Source of the DNA: Ceratodon purpureus
Lineage: Eukaryota > Streptophyta > Bryopsida > Pseudoditrichales > Ditrichaceae
Length of the DNA stretch: 64,000 nucleotides
Assembly (NCBI GenBank): GCA_014871385.1
Contig: CM026426.1
Span: 58,713,689 to 58,777,688, forward strand
Direction of reading: 5' to 3'
Shown: one piece after another, positions 47,323-58,300 of the stretch
Layout of the letters: the number at the start of each line of letters is the position of its first letter
How positions within the stretch are numbered: position 1 is the first letter of the stretch
Position numbers and translations under genes: made by a program
Notes under the pieces: generated by a model
Seen by the model: only the letters and a program-made list of their open reading frames with translations
What the model was told of the DNA's origin: nothing
Database searches by the model: none

Positions 47323-50300
47323 GAGTGTTCTTGGACAAGGGCTATTGCAACACTGTCCTGCACCACGCGTGCCATGTGTGAGGCATATACAAACAATCTT
47401 TCTACTGAGAGGGAGCCATATCCTGAGGTCAATGCAGATTTAGAGGACTTTTGTGCAAAAGAGGCGGAGATTAGTGGAGAAAATGTACCATCTCAAAATA
47501 CATTGAAGAGGTCACGTGAGAAAGCAGCCCGCCTCACCAAGTTGGACTTACTTATTTGATTAAGTATTAAGAATACGTGCGGTGAAAAAAAAGTAGACAT
47601 TGAATGAGCTTTGACAAAAGAGGCATGTGCAAGCGTTGTTCCATCAAGTTAGGGGAGACAATTATTCTACTTTGCGCTTTGTTATTCTATGTGAGCTACT
47701 CGTTTCTATCATGTGTGATTTCAACTTGCACCATAGCGGGGATTGATCATGAAAAGGTGGTATTTGCTACTTTTAATGACTTCAAAGCAATGCAGATTGA
47801 TTATAGGCTCGGAAAAAAAAATTCATTCAAATCAAATAGATTGACAAATAATTTGGTGACTCTTAAAATGTTGATATACAATGCTTTATGTAGTTGACAT
47901 TTTATTCTCAAAACTATTCGGTAAGCCTAAACGAATACTACACTTTATGTTACTACAAACGTATTGAGAATTCCAAAGAAGATGAAACGAGGCGCCAAAA
48001 TCACTTCAAGTGCAATACAAAATTGTGTTTCAGTAGACAGTGAGTCGGTAGGGTGGAGGAACCACCCTAGAAAGTACAAGGAAAAAGTGAAGAAACAAGA
48101 CCTTCTTCTCCTACATTTAGTGTAATTGCTGGGGATACTATGGATGGAAGAAAAATGTATCAGACCAAATTCGAGCACCGGAAACCAAAGAGAGGAAGCA
48201 AGTATGAAGACCTTGCCCCGCCAAGTCAGCTTATTCCAAGAGGGCAGGAGGTAAGTTGCAATGAAATAAGAAATCCTTGGTTTCAACTCATGCAGATTAT
48301 CTTCTTCACATTTTGACTTATGCAGTATGTGACGTTATGAATACAGAAGAACTACCCTCTTGGTGTGAACAAGGATGTCTAGATAATACACCCAACAAGA
48401 GAGGAAGGTCGTGTAGCATTGGGGAAGACGGGTTACAGCTTTAAGACTAAGAAGAATAAGCTGCAGTCTTCTTCATGGAGGACATTGAAGTGAGAGCCAG
48501 GAATGGAACTCGTCGAGGTAATCAAGGTATTACAATCGGGTGTGAAGATAATGCATCTGACAAAGTAGCCAAAGAGAGAAGTGAAGACATTGGACAGTGT
48601 CAAGGACGTTGAATTTGCGGACAAAGCTATGGTCGTGTGAAGGTCAAAGTTTTTGGTGGACGTCTGTCCTACTGTCCCTAAGAAGAAGATCAAGTGAAAG
48701 TTTTATCTCTAGCCTAACGACTAGAGTTAACGTACTGTAGAAGGTAAGCTACAATAATTTCTCGAATGATTTGAGTTGTAAATTCATATGAAAATGTTTG
48801 AGAGAAAAAGTACACTTGACATAGGTGATTATAATGTTGTCTAGGTTCATGTGATTTACAATGGATTTAAGCCACTATATAGGCGGCAATTCACATTGAA
48901 CAAGTAACTTAGTGCTGTATTTAAGAGAAAGATTTCGTGAAGTTTATCTCCAATGTGCTTATAGACATGGTAATAACTGTGGATAGGCTCAATGTTATTT
49001 ATTTTGCTAAACATGTACATGTTTGGAGTATCGCTTGGTTGAACGGTTTTGGAGGGAGATGCTGGATTATACCACTGGTAAATTGATGCAGCAATCAAGG
49101 AGTTCCGAGTACAAGCGTCCGTGACTTTCTTTGTTAGATTTGGGTTCTTCATTTCCAACCAATATATCTCCGCAACATTTATGATCATCTTTGAACAGAG
49201 GATGCAAGGCATCGACTTGAAGTTCTGGTGGCTAAACATTTCGGCGGTGATACTACACCCAAAGACCATGAGGTTGATGGAGAGTACTTGTTTTTCTTTC
49301 TGTTTGATGATTATTCTTTTTCTATGCCCTTTCGAGGCCAAAGTAGAAGACCATTTGTGAAGTAAACATTGTCTTAAAGTCTCAGAAAGTGGGCGTTCCA
49401 GTAATCACTGATGCTAGGTTTTTGATACTCGTCTCTACACAATCACTCAAATCGCTTGAAAATAAGTGTTAGTCTTAGTAAAAATTGTTTTATTGATAAA
49501 CCATTGTGATGTTGTTCATTGCATATTTGTAGTATATTAAAATTAAATTTGGTCTGCCAAATGTGTATTCACATTTTGTGATCTCGTGAAGACCTACCTA
49601 AAACAAATAATTATCAATTTATAATAAAATTTAATGATAAAAAATATCATTATATTGGTTCAAAATATCGAACGCTACACATAGCGCGCCTCCATCTTTG
49701 CTGACTAAACTCTCCTGCCGAACCGGAAACATGAGTTATCTTCCACGCGTCAACACATCAAACGCGGGAACTCCCGTTAGCGCTCTTTAGAAGATTGTCA
49801 GTGTCTACATCGCTGGCGCAAGAGGAAACATACTAGAAGAATGTAGAGTCGGGCGAGGAATCACACAGAAGCCACACTTGGCACCATCCCTGCAGTAATG
49901 TAAGGCCAAGTATAACACAAGCTATGGTAAATTGCATCAAGAAAATTGCTAACTATGACAAAGGGAGTAGGTTGGGGAGCGGATTCATGGGAGCAGGCTT
50001 CACAACTCCTCGTCCAACTCCCAAATGCCGGGGTATGTCCTAATGTGAGTTTCATCTAACGTAATCTTCATACTTTCTTCCCCTACTCGGGACATATATT
50101 TATGCGACTATAATTACGTAGCCTTACTCTCATATCTACTTCACCGTTTGAAGACACTAGTAGAAATATGATCCTTTGGGGTATTTCAGTAGATGACATG
50201 TTGTCCAATTTCTGTCTTAAATGACACTATATATGATTGTTTTCTTTTGGGTCATTTTTTCATATAACTATAGTGTGTTGTCCTCGTGTCGTAGCTCAAA

Positions 50301-50406
50301 ACTACAAGGTCAATAACTTTGTGGTCGAGTAGTAATTCACCTCATTGTTTACCTTGTTGTTGAAAACAACAAGGAACAAAGATTGAAGTCCAAATGTATG
50401 TTCTCG
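47323..50406. other. Unrecognised region with weak coding traces
   Basis: Short open frames lie at 47374-47559 (acidic, 61 codons, plus), 47604-47897 (plus) and 48856-49341 (161 codons, minus). At 48510-48690 a plus frame reads SGVKIMHLTK*PKREVKTLD then SVKDVEFADKAMVV with internal stops, which looks like a decayed protein of unknown family. Nothing could be identified with confidence. Confidence 0.35.
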
Positions 50407-50455
50407 CTACTTCCATCGCCCACTGACAATTTCGACTACACAATTCGCAACACAC

Positions 50456-50746
50456 TTGGAGACTGCAAGTTCGATTAAATTAGGCGTTCCACAGAATTTC
50501 AAAATTCTCACTGAGTGGGTACATAATGGTAAATGTATCATATGTTCGTGTAATGGTGATGTTCGACCATTCCTAAACTCTACGTTTACTATCAAATCTG
50601 CAACATTAGCCGGGCAGCTAAACCCTAGAGTGAAGGAAGAGAGTTATGGTGGCGAGGTTTGGAGGAGGGTTTTGGTGCGGAGGTTCGGAGGACGTTTACG
50701 TGCTTTGTGGGCTCTACGATGGCTTGCGTTAGCACTGTTGGCCTAG
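50456..50746 (+). other. Unrecognised 96-codon open stretch upstream of the captured-exon cluster
   Basis: The plus frame reads METASSIKLGVPQNFKILTE and later an Arg/Leu-rich end. No family is recognised. It lies about 90 bp before the first RanBP1 exon and could be part of the element that carries the cluster, or chance. Confidence 0.2.
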
Positions 50747-50838
50747 GTTCAAAGGTTGAGTTTGGTTCCGACGAGCTCTAGGTCATGTTCCAAGTCGTTA
50801 GGTTTATGAGTTCAGCTTGAAACTATCTTACATAACAG

Positions 50839-51217
50839 CTATAACAAGATTGCGACCATCGTGAAGCTTGAAGGGTCCGCCATCAGTACACGCGAGGAGA
50901 ATGAGGATGTTCTGCTTGATATGTGAGTTTTTGGAAGTTTTGGGTGTTTTGGATTTTTGGGAGTTTTGGGCTAGTTAGGGTTTGGTCTTGTGAGATCGGT
51001 TCGGGATAGAACTGTTTGGATTAAGGATATTGATTTTGGGATGGAGGATTGAGGTTTTGGTTGGTTTGCAGGACGGCAAAGTTGTATCGGTTTGATAAGG
51101 ACGAGACACAGTGGAAGGAGAGGGGTGTTGGGCAAGTGAAGATTCTAGAGCATAACTTGACAAAGAAGGTCTCTTATGCGCCAAACAGAACGCTCAAGAT
51201 CTGCGCCAACCATATGG
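50839..51217 (+). pseudogene. RanBP1 gene fragment, two exons
   Basis: Exon 50839-50922 reads KIATIVKLEGSAISTREENE then DVLLD. After a GT/AG intron, exon 51072-51217 reads TAKLYRFDKDETQWKERGVG then QVKILEHNLTKKV and TLKICANHM. The phase across the junction is correct (AT/G). These match the Ran-binding domain of RanBP1, a cytosolic cofactor of RanGTP hydrolysis in nuclear transport. The next canonical RanBP1 exon does not follow; pseudouridine-kinase fragments come instead. The start and leading residues are missing. Confidence 0.8.
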
Positions 51218-51451
51218 GTGAGTTTGCTGCCTGAGTGAATGAGAGTACTTGGAGAGTTTATGGAGAGTATGTCTAGTTGGCTTGAATCTAGTTTAGAACT
51301 AGATCGCAAATGGTGGGTGATATCTATCCTGATTAGTGATTGGAATATGAAGCTTTAGAGGTGGGTGGATTTAATTACCGACTGTTATTTAAGTGGGTCT
51401 GAGGGTGAGAGCTACGTCAAAGGTAATAGTACTATCAGTCTATTTGATATT

Positions 51452-51566
51452 TTTTCATGAGTGGAAGATAGTTTAGGGCAAGATGATTGAATATTTTCAT
51501 GAGTGGAAGATAGTTTAGGGCAAGATGATTGAATATTTTCATGAGTGGAAGATAGTTTAGGGCAAG
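51452..51566. repeat. 42-bp tandem repeat, 2.7 copies
   Basis: Near-identical copies start at 51452, 51494 and 51536, each containing ttttcatgagtggaagatag and tttagggcaagatgattgaa. It lies in non-coding sequence of the captured-exon cluster. Confidence 0.95.
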
Positions 51567-52233
51567 CCTGAGGTGCATCATGGTTTTGTTGTGTTGTGGC
51601 AGTGTGTGCGACGAGGAACATCGAGAAGTTGAATGTCGATGTCATTTCACCTTGATGCAAGTAGAGGCTTTGAAGCAATCCTTGAGCCGCAAAGTTATGC
51701 ATCAAGCTTTACAAGTGGAGGTAAAGAATTTCAAGAGAGAGGAATGGTCTTCAATAATTTGCCTAGCAAAATGGCTTACTCATTTACAAGTATTAAATTA
51801 GGAAAGGCACTCGATGGACATGATTTCATGAGTGGATCGCTCTGATTTCTGAGCAATTGAATAGCTGCTGCGCTGATCACTATGTATAGAAGTAGTTAAT
51901 CCTTGGTGTTAGGTTTTCGTCAGGAGGGCCATGGTAATACTAAAAATAATCAGTTTAATGTAATATGCAGTTACTATGGCTACTCAACAGCAAGAACAGG
52001 CTGGAAGTCTCTTGGGCTCTCTATAGAAGATAAATGATTGCAGTTAATTCTTGATTTTGCCACAAGTTAACTTTAAGACAATGCAACTATGCATGTATTG
52101 TTGTGTTTGCGTTGCTTATTACAGTTATAGACCTCAAAGCTATGGACATTGATTTGTTCCATATGCCTGTAGAAACAAATAAGCAGCTGTTGTTCATGAT
52201 ATGAAAACTACTTTGCTGACATTATCGCGACAG

Positions 52234-53035
52234 GGATTCGCAGGTGTACAGGAATAACACTCTAGTGGTGTCTGTTGTTTTTGACAAGCAAAGCGAGTTA
52301 GCTGCAGATGTTGCAGACACCTATGCCATCGTAAGTTTGTCATTGATTTTAATCAGTTTGTAATACGTGAGAACTTTTTCTTTTATCAGCATTGACTTAA
52401 TATGTACAGTCAATTATTAGTCTAGAGGATAGTGTATCAAAGAGGAATGTAGCAATAGCTAGTTCGATGGTCGTGTTTAAAATATGATGCAGGATCCAGC
52501 AAGTGCAGAATACAGATGTCTTGAAGTCAAAGAGGTCTTCAAGTTCTTCTACATTGAACCAAATTCATTCAAGTTGGAGTGGTACTGTGGTAACGTGTTT
52601 AATGTGTTATGTTACAAGGACACGAAGAGCTCTTAACAAGTGAATGGATTAAAAAATTTGAAGATGTCATAAAACGAGCACCAATCGTTATGCTTGACGC
52701 CAATCTACTACCTCTTGCAACGGAACCTGCTTGCAATTGTAAGTTTCTGACCTTAAGGATGATTGTTTTGTTGAGGTTTATTTGTCCTTGATTTGTTGAT
52801 CCTAAGTTCTGTCCTGAAGAAACTTTTAGCAAAGAAGTACTTGGGTCATGTAAGAAACTTGACTATAGCTGTTGGTTATCATGCATTGAATCACTATTTG
52901 TGCTGTCATAACCGGTGGCCAAGGAGGCAAACGTGCCAATCTTTTTTGAGCTTGTATCAGTAGCGAAGAGTGATAGTGCATCCAAGTTTCTAAATCTGGT
53001 GCATGGTATCCCTTCATTGCTGACGTTTCTTGAAT
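52234..53035 (+). pseudogene. PfkB-family pseudouridine kinase fragment, three exons
   Basis: Exon 52234-52330 starts GIRR in one frame and continues TLVVSVVFDKQSELAADVAD in another, so a one-base shift is present. The exon ending at the donor at 52739 reads EELLTSEWIKKFEDVIKRAP then IVMLDANLLPLATEPACN. The exon near 52916 reads VAKEANVPIFFELVSVAKSD. The order and the DAN and FFE.VSV.K motifs match plant peroxisomal pseudouridine kinase (PUKI-like), which phosphorylates pseudouridine in nucleoside breakdown. The N-terminal half and the C-terminal ATP-binding GAGD region are absent. It lies between RanBP1 exons on the same strand. Confidence 0.7.
52493..52595 (+). pseudogene. Unidentified exon-like segment between pseudouridine-kinase exons
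   Basis: After an acceptor-like gatgcag, the plus frame reads DPASAEYRCLEVKEVFKFFY then IEPNSFKLEWYC. The text is strongly protein-like and has no counterpart in the PfkB fold as I know it, so it may come from a fourth host gene. No identification. Confidence 0.4.
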
Positions 53036-53091
53036 GTACACCTTATTATAAGGCTTTAGTAAATCAACAATCATCTCTAAGTCTTCAGTGA

Positions 53092-53177
53092 TAAGTTTTG
53101 GGTGTGGCATGCTAATGATTACTTGGATGGTGAAATGGAGGAGGAACATTTTGCTATGCGGTTTGGAAGCGTTGAAT
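53092..53177 (+). pseudogene. RanBP1 exon fragment (WVWHA...RFGSVE)
   Basis: The plus frame KFWVWHANDYLDGEMEEEHF followed by AMRFGSVE, then donor GTAAGT at 53178, is the C-terminal part of the Ran-binding domain. It follows the pseudouridine-kinase fragments rather than adjoining the RanBP1 exon at 51072-51217. The exon that should encode the intervening strand is not seen. Confidence 0.85.
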
Positions 53178-53243
53178 GTAAGTCCTTACACCATTTTTCT
53201 TGTTTCTCGAAGTGTAGTGTTTGACTAAATGCACTTTTATGAA

Positions 53244-53310
53244 CATGCCGATTGACGATGCGTTGATTGACGATGAGGCTGAGGAAGAGAGCGAGGAGCT
53301 GATCAACCAG
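53244..53310 (+). pseudogene. VPS2/CHMP2-like ESCRT-III exon fragment
   Basis: The plus frame MPIDDALIDDEAEEESEELI then NQ, followed by GTACTC, resembles the acidic IDDAL...EEETEEL.NQVL segment near the C-terminus of plant VPS2 (ESCRT-III). The segment is short, so the match is suggestive. It would be a third host gene represented in this 2.5-kb stretch. Confidence 0.5.
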
Positions 53311-54180
53311 GTACTCTTTTGGAAAATAGATTAGTGGTTGTGATGAGATTTGCATATGCGTGGTGAATGTATGTGCTAATGTAATACAGTTGTTCCCATG
53401 GATTTTGAAATGAAAATCACAATTTACCAAAGAAAGATGTAATTCACAAGTGGTTTTCTTCAGTGATGTGTAAACTTTGAAACTAAGGTAAATTGCGTGC
53501 TACTCTGAGAACAAATAGAGAATGGAAGTTTCAACACGTGTCAATTGAGATATGAATAAATTGAAGCCGAGAAGAAAGAGACTGATCCAGCCAAACAGCA
53601 TCAAACATCCAACAAATGTACTTAATGTGACAAAAATCTATATAAAAGATCATTTCTAATAAGTATACCTATCAAAGATTGTAAACACAACAAGAGATCT
53701 CCGTCATTGTAAGATAAGTGAACAGTGGTGACTGTTCATCTCAAGGTCATTTGTGAACAGACGGTGTGTCCAAAATCAACGTTTATCCCTCACATATATT
53801 CGGTCCAATCGCGTCCTAAATGACAATGCGCAAGGAATGACGCGTATGTAGTGACGCAGACCCTCAAAGGTATTTATATGCATTCTTGTCCGAAATGACA
53901 CCAAAACGAGTCATTCGTTGCGTCCTTTATTTGCTGATTTTTACTAGTGACATAAAATGTAGCCCTTTGCAGGCGCAAAATTGTATTCAATTGCATGCAT
54001 GTTTGATCATGTTCCAAAGTCATGAGGTGTTGTATTATTCACAAAAGGTTGTGTGCTCATGTCAGTTTCAAATGGTAATCTACGACAGTTTCTACTCATT
54101 AAGTTAGCAGTAGAGAAATATAAAACAGTTAATACGAGGGAAAAAGAGAAAAACGCATAATCATTATCATTCAGAGCAGC
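53311..54180. other. No gene recognised
   Basis: AT-rich sequence after the captured-exon cluster. An open stretch at 53886-54107 shows no family resemblance. Confidence 0.45.
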
Positions 54181-55258
54181 ATTATTAAATACAAAGTCCC
54201 CCACATCATTCACCTCGATAGTGAATCTTTTTTCAACAACTACATTTGAAATTCATATAGTATAGGTGTTGACATGTTGTTTGGGAACCATCTGTATACC
54301 AAAGGTAGCAACCCCATTCGGGTCGTTTTCAACCGTCTTGCGCTGCTCGGAAGTAGAATACCGCATAAATAGTCTGCAATTGACAAATTTTAATCAACCA
54401 AGATTGACATTACGTAGATGCCTTGATCAATATAGCAATGATGTAAATCCGAGGAAGCCGCTGTGAATCTTGTACATAATACTCACTATTTTCATAGATT
54501 GCCAGGGTTCTATGAGCACTACCAGAATAGTTTTACTCGAGTTTGCCATTATGCTCTTGCCTCTGACTGCGTTGATGAAATAAGCAAATGCATAACGACT
54601 TACCAACTAGAGACGTACACTCTGAGCTCTTTACGAATTTCAAAAACCAAGTCTTCCACACAATAGTTGAGTCCTTCGCAAATCCCCTTCAAGCGCATCC
54701 GAAATCTTTATGATGCCTTTCTTTTGAAGTTCTTGATAAAGGACGTCGACGTTTGCCAATTGAGGGTACACGTGATTGTAAATTGTTGCATACTTGGCTC
54801 CCTTCGTACCCCTTCGGCATTCGAAATCCATGTCTTTTTGATCAACCGCCAATGTGTCCGACTCTATCCTATAGCAATCGTCTCATTAGGGAAGTCTGGA
54901 TGAAGAATCCAGACATTCCATTTCGGCTTGAGCGGCTTACATTGCGCTTTGAGGAGATAACATGTTAATCGAAGTTGATAATTTTTTGTTTCACATAGAA
55001 AAAATTGCATATTGCAAAAACAAATGAATGAGCAGTGTTGTTGGCAATGAAGACCTTCTCACTATAGGGTTTGTTCTCGCATAGAGGAACTTTATCCGCA
55101 TATCTAGAGAGCCGTTCGCTTTTAAGCTTTGCCTCAATCTTCATAGAACGGCATGTACCAATCTCTTTTCCCTCGGCCACTGTCACCAGAACATCGGTCA
55201 TGTCCTTTGAAGATGTTGTGGCCTTCTTAAAGGCACGAGGTTTTTTGTTTGCGACCAT
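54181..55258 (-). pseudogene. Unrecognised decayed minus-strand gene
   Basis: Minus-strand pieces in order: MVANKKPRAFKKATTSSKDM with AKLKSERLSRYADKVPLCEN (54965-55258); WNVWILHPDFPNETIAIG ending at a stop; DMDFECRRGTKGAKYATIYN and VYPQLANVDVLYQELQKKGI (54640-54852); then, in a shifted frame, MRLKGICEGLNYCVEDLVFE and IRKELRVYV up to a donor-like GTAAGT near 54604; and, near 54280, TVENDPNGVATFGIQMVPKQ. Each piece is clearly protein-like. Stops and frame changes between them show decay. I do not recognise the family; it may be transposon-borne. Confidence 0.45.
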
Positions 55259-56599
55259 TGCCGCAATGTTTGTAGCATATACAAATTATATGTGCCTTTT
55301 ATTTTTGTATTGAAACTGTGTAACTCTAAAGTCTACAGATAAACCCCTTCAAGAGCATACTTATTTGGCATAATATACACCATCCAGTGGCCAATGAAAT
55401 ATGTCTAATTAGAAGGGCGCCTTCGCTCTGTAGGTGCCAATAGTAAATGGTCATCTTAGGCTCCAAAAGCCAATTCGACAACAGTATGTGACTCACTCGA
55501 TCCTGTAGAATTATGCGTCCCCTAGTCCTTCTACTAGACAACAAACAACAACTAGACTTGCAGATGTTGTATAGTTGCATTTATTCAAGAGAATAGAACA
55601 AGCATCATCTACCCAAGCATGAAGTTGTTGCTGTGGAGACAGACCTTGCAAGACAGAGCCCAAATGATAAGAGAAACGCCGCTAAGGGAAATTCTAGACT
55701 CACAAAACTTGCTAAACTAATGGACAGACATGTTTGACTAGCCGCATGCAGCATATATACATATCTTCCCAATAGACATAGCATTTGAATGGCTAGGCAA
55801 TTTGTTCAACTAGAACAAGCCCTATCCACTCACCACTTGAACAATTAATGAATTTCAGAACAACAATATAGATTAACAGTAGTTATCCAAAACTATGGAA
55901 TCGAAGGGCATCAAGAAGGAAGAAATTAGATAAAAAAAAGTAATATAGGACTAGTTTTTCCACTCCAATTCTAAATTAAATGTACTCTTCTAGCTATATT
56001 TGAGACAATAAAAATGACAGCCTTTGAACAAGAAGCCTAGTACAAAATATTAATCAAACTCAACCTAGAAGACTCATTCTACCACACTAAATCTTGCCAC
56101 CTTACAAAAAAGATTCACATGAAACAATGGTCAGATAGCAAGGCATATTTAGGTAATTCTTGACTTTTAAAAGTCCATAATTAATAGTCAGCTCATCCGC
56201 CGACAAAATGTTTGTAGTAAATAACTTAAAATCATTGAAAAATTTCAAAAAAATTAGAATAAATACTATGAAATAATGCATATTTCACAAAATTCACAAA
56301 AAAATATACATAATGATGTCCAAATGTAGAATTTATGGCTGAAACAGAGTCAAAACAATGAATTTTGAGCCAAAAAATGGTTTTTATAGCACATTTTGAG
56401 CGAAAATTGCAAAAAAAAAAAGTTTTTTTCAACCCTGCTATTTTGGTCGGCGGCCCGTCGACGGAATGATAAAAAGTCCAGAATTAGACGTTTTGTCCAG
56501 AATTACTTAAATATCCCTTTAGTTTAGAACATAATAGCAACTCAAATAGATAGGATATACGTTCTACCACCTATACAAAGCTTAGGGGGCCAAGTAGGC
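55259..56599. other. No gene recognised
   Basis: AT-rich sequence with poly-A and poly-T runs. Nothing could be supported as coding. Confidence 0.5.
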
Positions 56600-58300
56600 A
56601 TTCTGACATCCTTTAACCATTTCTTAGACTACGCCTCCTATGTCCTCAAGATCAACAACAACCAATTTAAAACATTGCGCTGTCAAGTATTCAACAAACA
56701 CCTACTACAAACAATAGAAGGAAGACTCCTTCTAAAACAACTTGGAATAAGATTATCACTCAAATCGGAAGAGCTTGACAACACCTTATTAAACAAAATC
56801 AAACAACGCGTCTAATAATGGGCACCCCTTGAACTCTTATTAGCACGCATAGTACTAGTGATCAAGCACATAAAAGTAGCAACTATATGGTATAGAATAA
56901 TGACCATATTTGTTAAATTGAGACTTTTCATAGTGTCAATTTAATGCTTGATTTTAGATTTTTCATTGATTTCTTGATTGATCCTATATTTGTAATCGAC
57001 TTTATGACTGTATATACAAAGGTTATCCTCAATTCAAGGATAATTTATAATTAGAAGGTCTAAAAAATGTATGAATTATCTTAAAATAATTGCTGAAATT
57101 ATAGACGAGAAGTCTCAAAAGTTGAAAATTGTCTCAAAATAACGAATATAATCATAGTAGCATGCGTCGGCTTATCTTTGGGCAATGAAGGAAGGCAAAG
57201 CCTTAGTAAGAGATTACAGATGGTTAGGGAAACATGTTTACCAAGCCAGTGCCAAAAATCAAAAGGACGACATTAATCCTTCCAACCAACTAGGTGGAAT
57301 CTAAGTTTTAGACCTAGAGATACAAGCCAATGCACAATTAAACATATCAGCGGTACGTGGACTTAGCCCGAAGAGAGAACCTTAAAAGATCGTATTTTAA
57401 CACAACCAACAATCCATAATAGTAAAAGAAAATGGCCTATAGCCAAACAACATGAACTTGATGAATTTATCATATTCATAAATAGAAACAAGAAGGTCAA
57501 AACCTAATTTCAAAGGTATAATGCAGGATTGGAATAAGAGCAAATAAGGAATACAATATATACTTCCATACACAAGGACCACAATTTCAAAGGATCTCGG
57601 CAATGAATTGGCTCACTATAGTAGAAAGTTTACTAGTAAGCGAATGATACTAGGAGATGACGACCAATGCAGATCTTGTTGGAAACACCCAGACACACTA
57701 CAACATGGTTAATCTAATGCAACACAATCTAAAAAGACGGGAGCTGCCTTGCGCTCCTTTGTCAACATCCTAACCTTAATGATACTTGCACCACCTAGCC
57801 ATATCAAATCTTTGGAATCCTTCCAACTCAAGTCAACTAGATAGAAACCAAAATTACTAGGGAATCAACCCAAAACCTCTTGACAAACCAAAAAAAACCT
57901 TGGGAGCTGTTATGTGCAAACCTACTCTAGGCTCTTTGGTGCCAAAAATACCAGCATGAACTTAATAAGAAACGTTTCCAACTCGGAAATGCCCTCTTCA
58001 AAGCGTAACAGACAACAATTCATATAGAAATAGAAGCTTGGACTAAACAGATAGAGTAGCAAGGCCACCAAACCGAACATAGAATATGAAAGAAGCCTTG
58101 ATAAACAAATGGATATAGGATAAGACTTTAGCAACAACGGAACAAGGTCAAATTAAATGGAATGTGATTCCTTCACCTATTTGGCTCCCACAACACCTTG
58201 CCCACACATCTCCACTGCAATAAGAACAAGCCTTTCAACATAAAGAAGACTAAGAGAACAAATCAATTAAAGACACGGATAGTGCCAATATACACTATGT
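56600..58300 (+). mobile_element. LINE (non-LTR retrotransposon) 3' relic
   Basis: Plus-strand frames, broken by many stops, read LLLKQLGIRLSLKSEELDNT followed by WAPLELLLARIVLVIKHIKV ATIWY, then after a non-matching interval SNQLGGI*VLDLEIQANAQL with AVRGLSPKREP, and finally CRSCWKHPDTLQHG (about 57673). This order follows the C-terminal part of plant L1-like reverse transcriptase: YLGI...L..R, then GGLG...A.A...RGLSPG.EPW, then a zinc-binding CxxC...H. About 250 bp near 56900-57160 do not fit and may be an insertion. No 5' end or poly-A tail was defined. Confidence 0.55.

Noticed and set aside
48856-49341. A 161-codon minus-strand gene
   Set aside because: The frame is long for AT-rich DNA but shows no conserved motif or splice context; kept only as a weak trace in the region entry.
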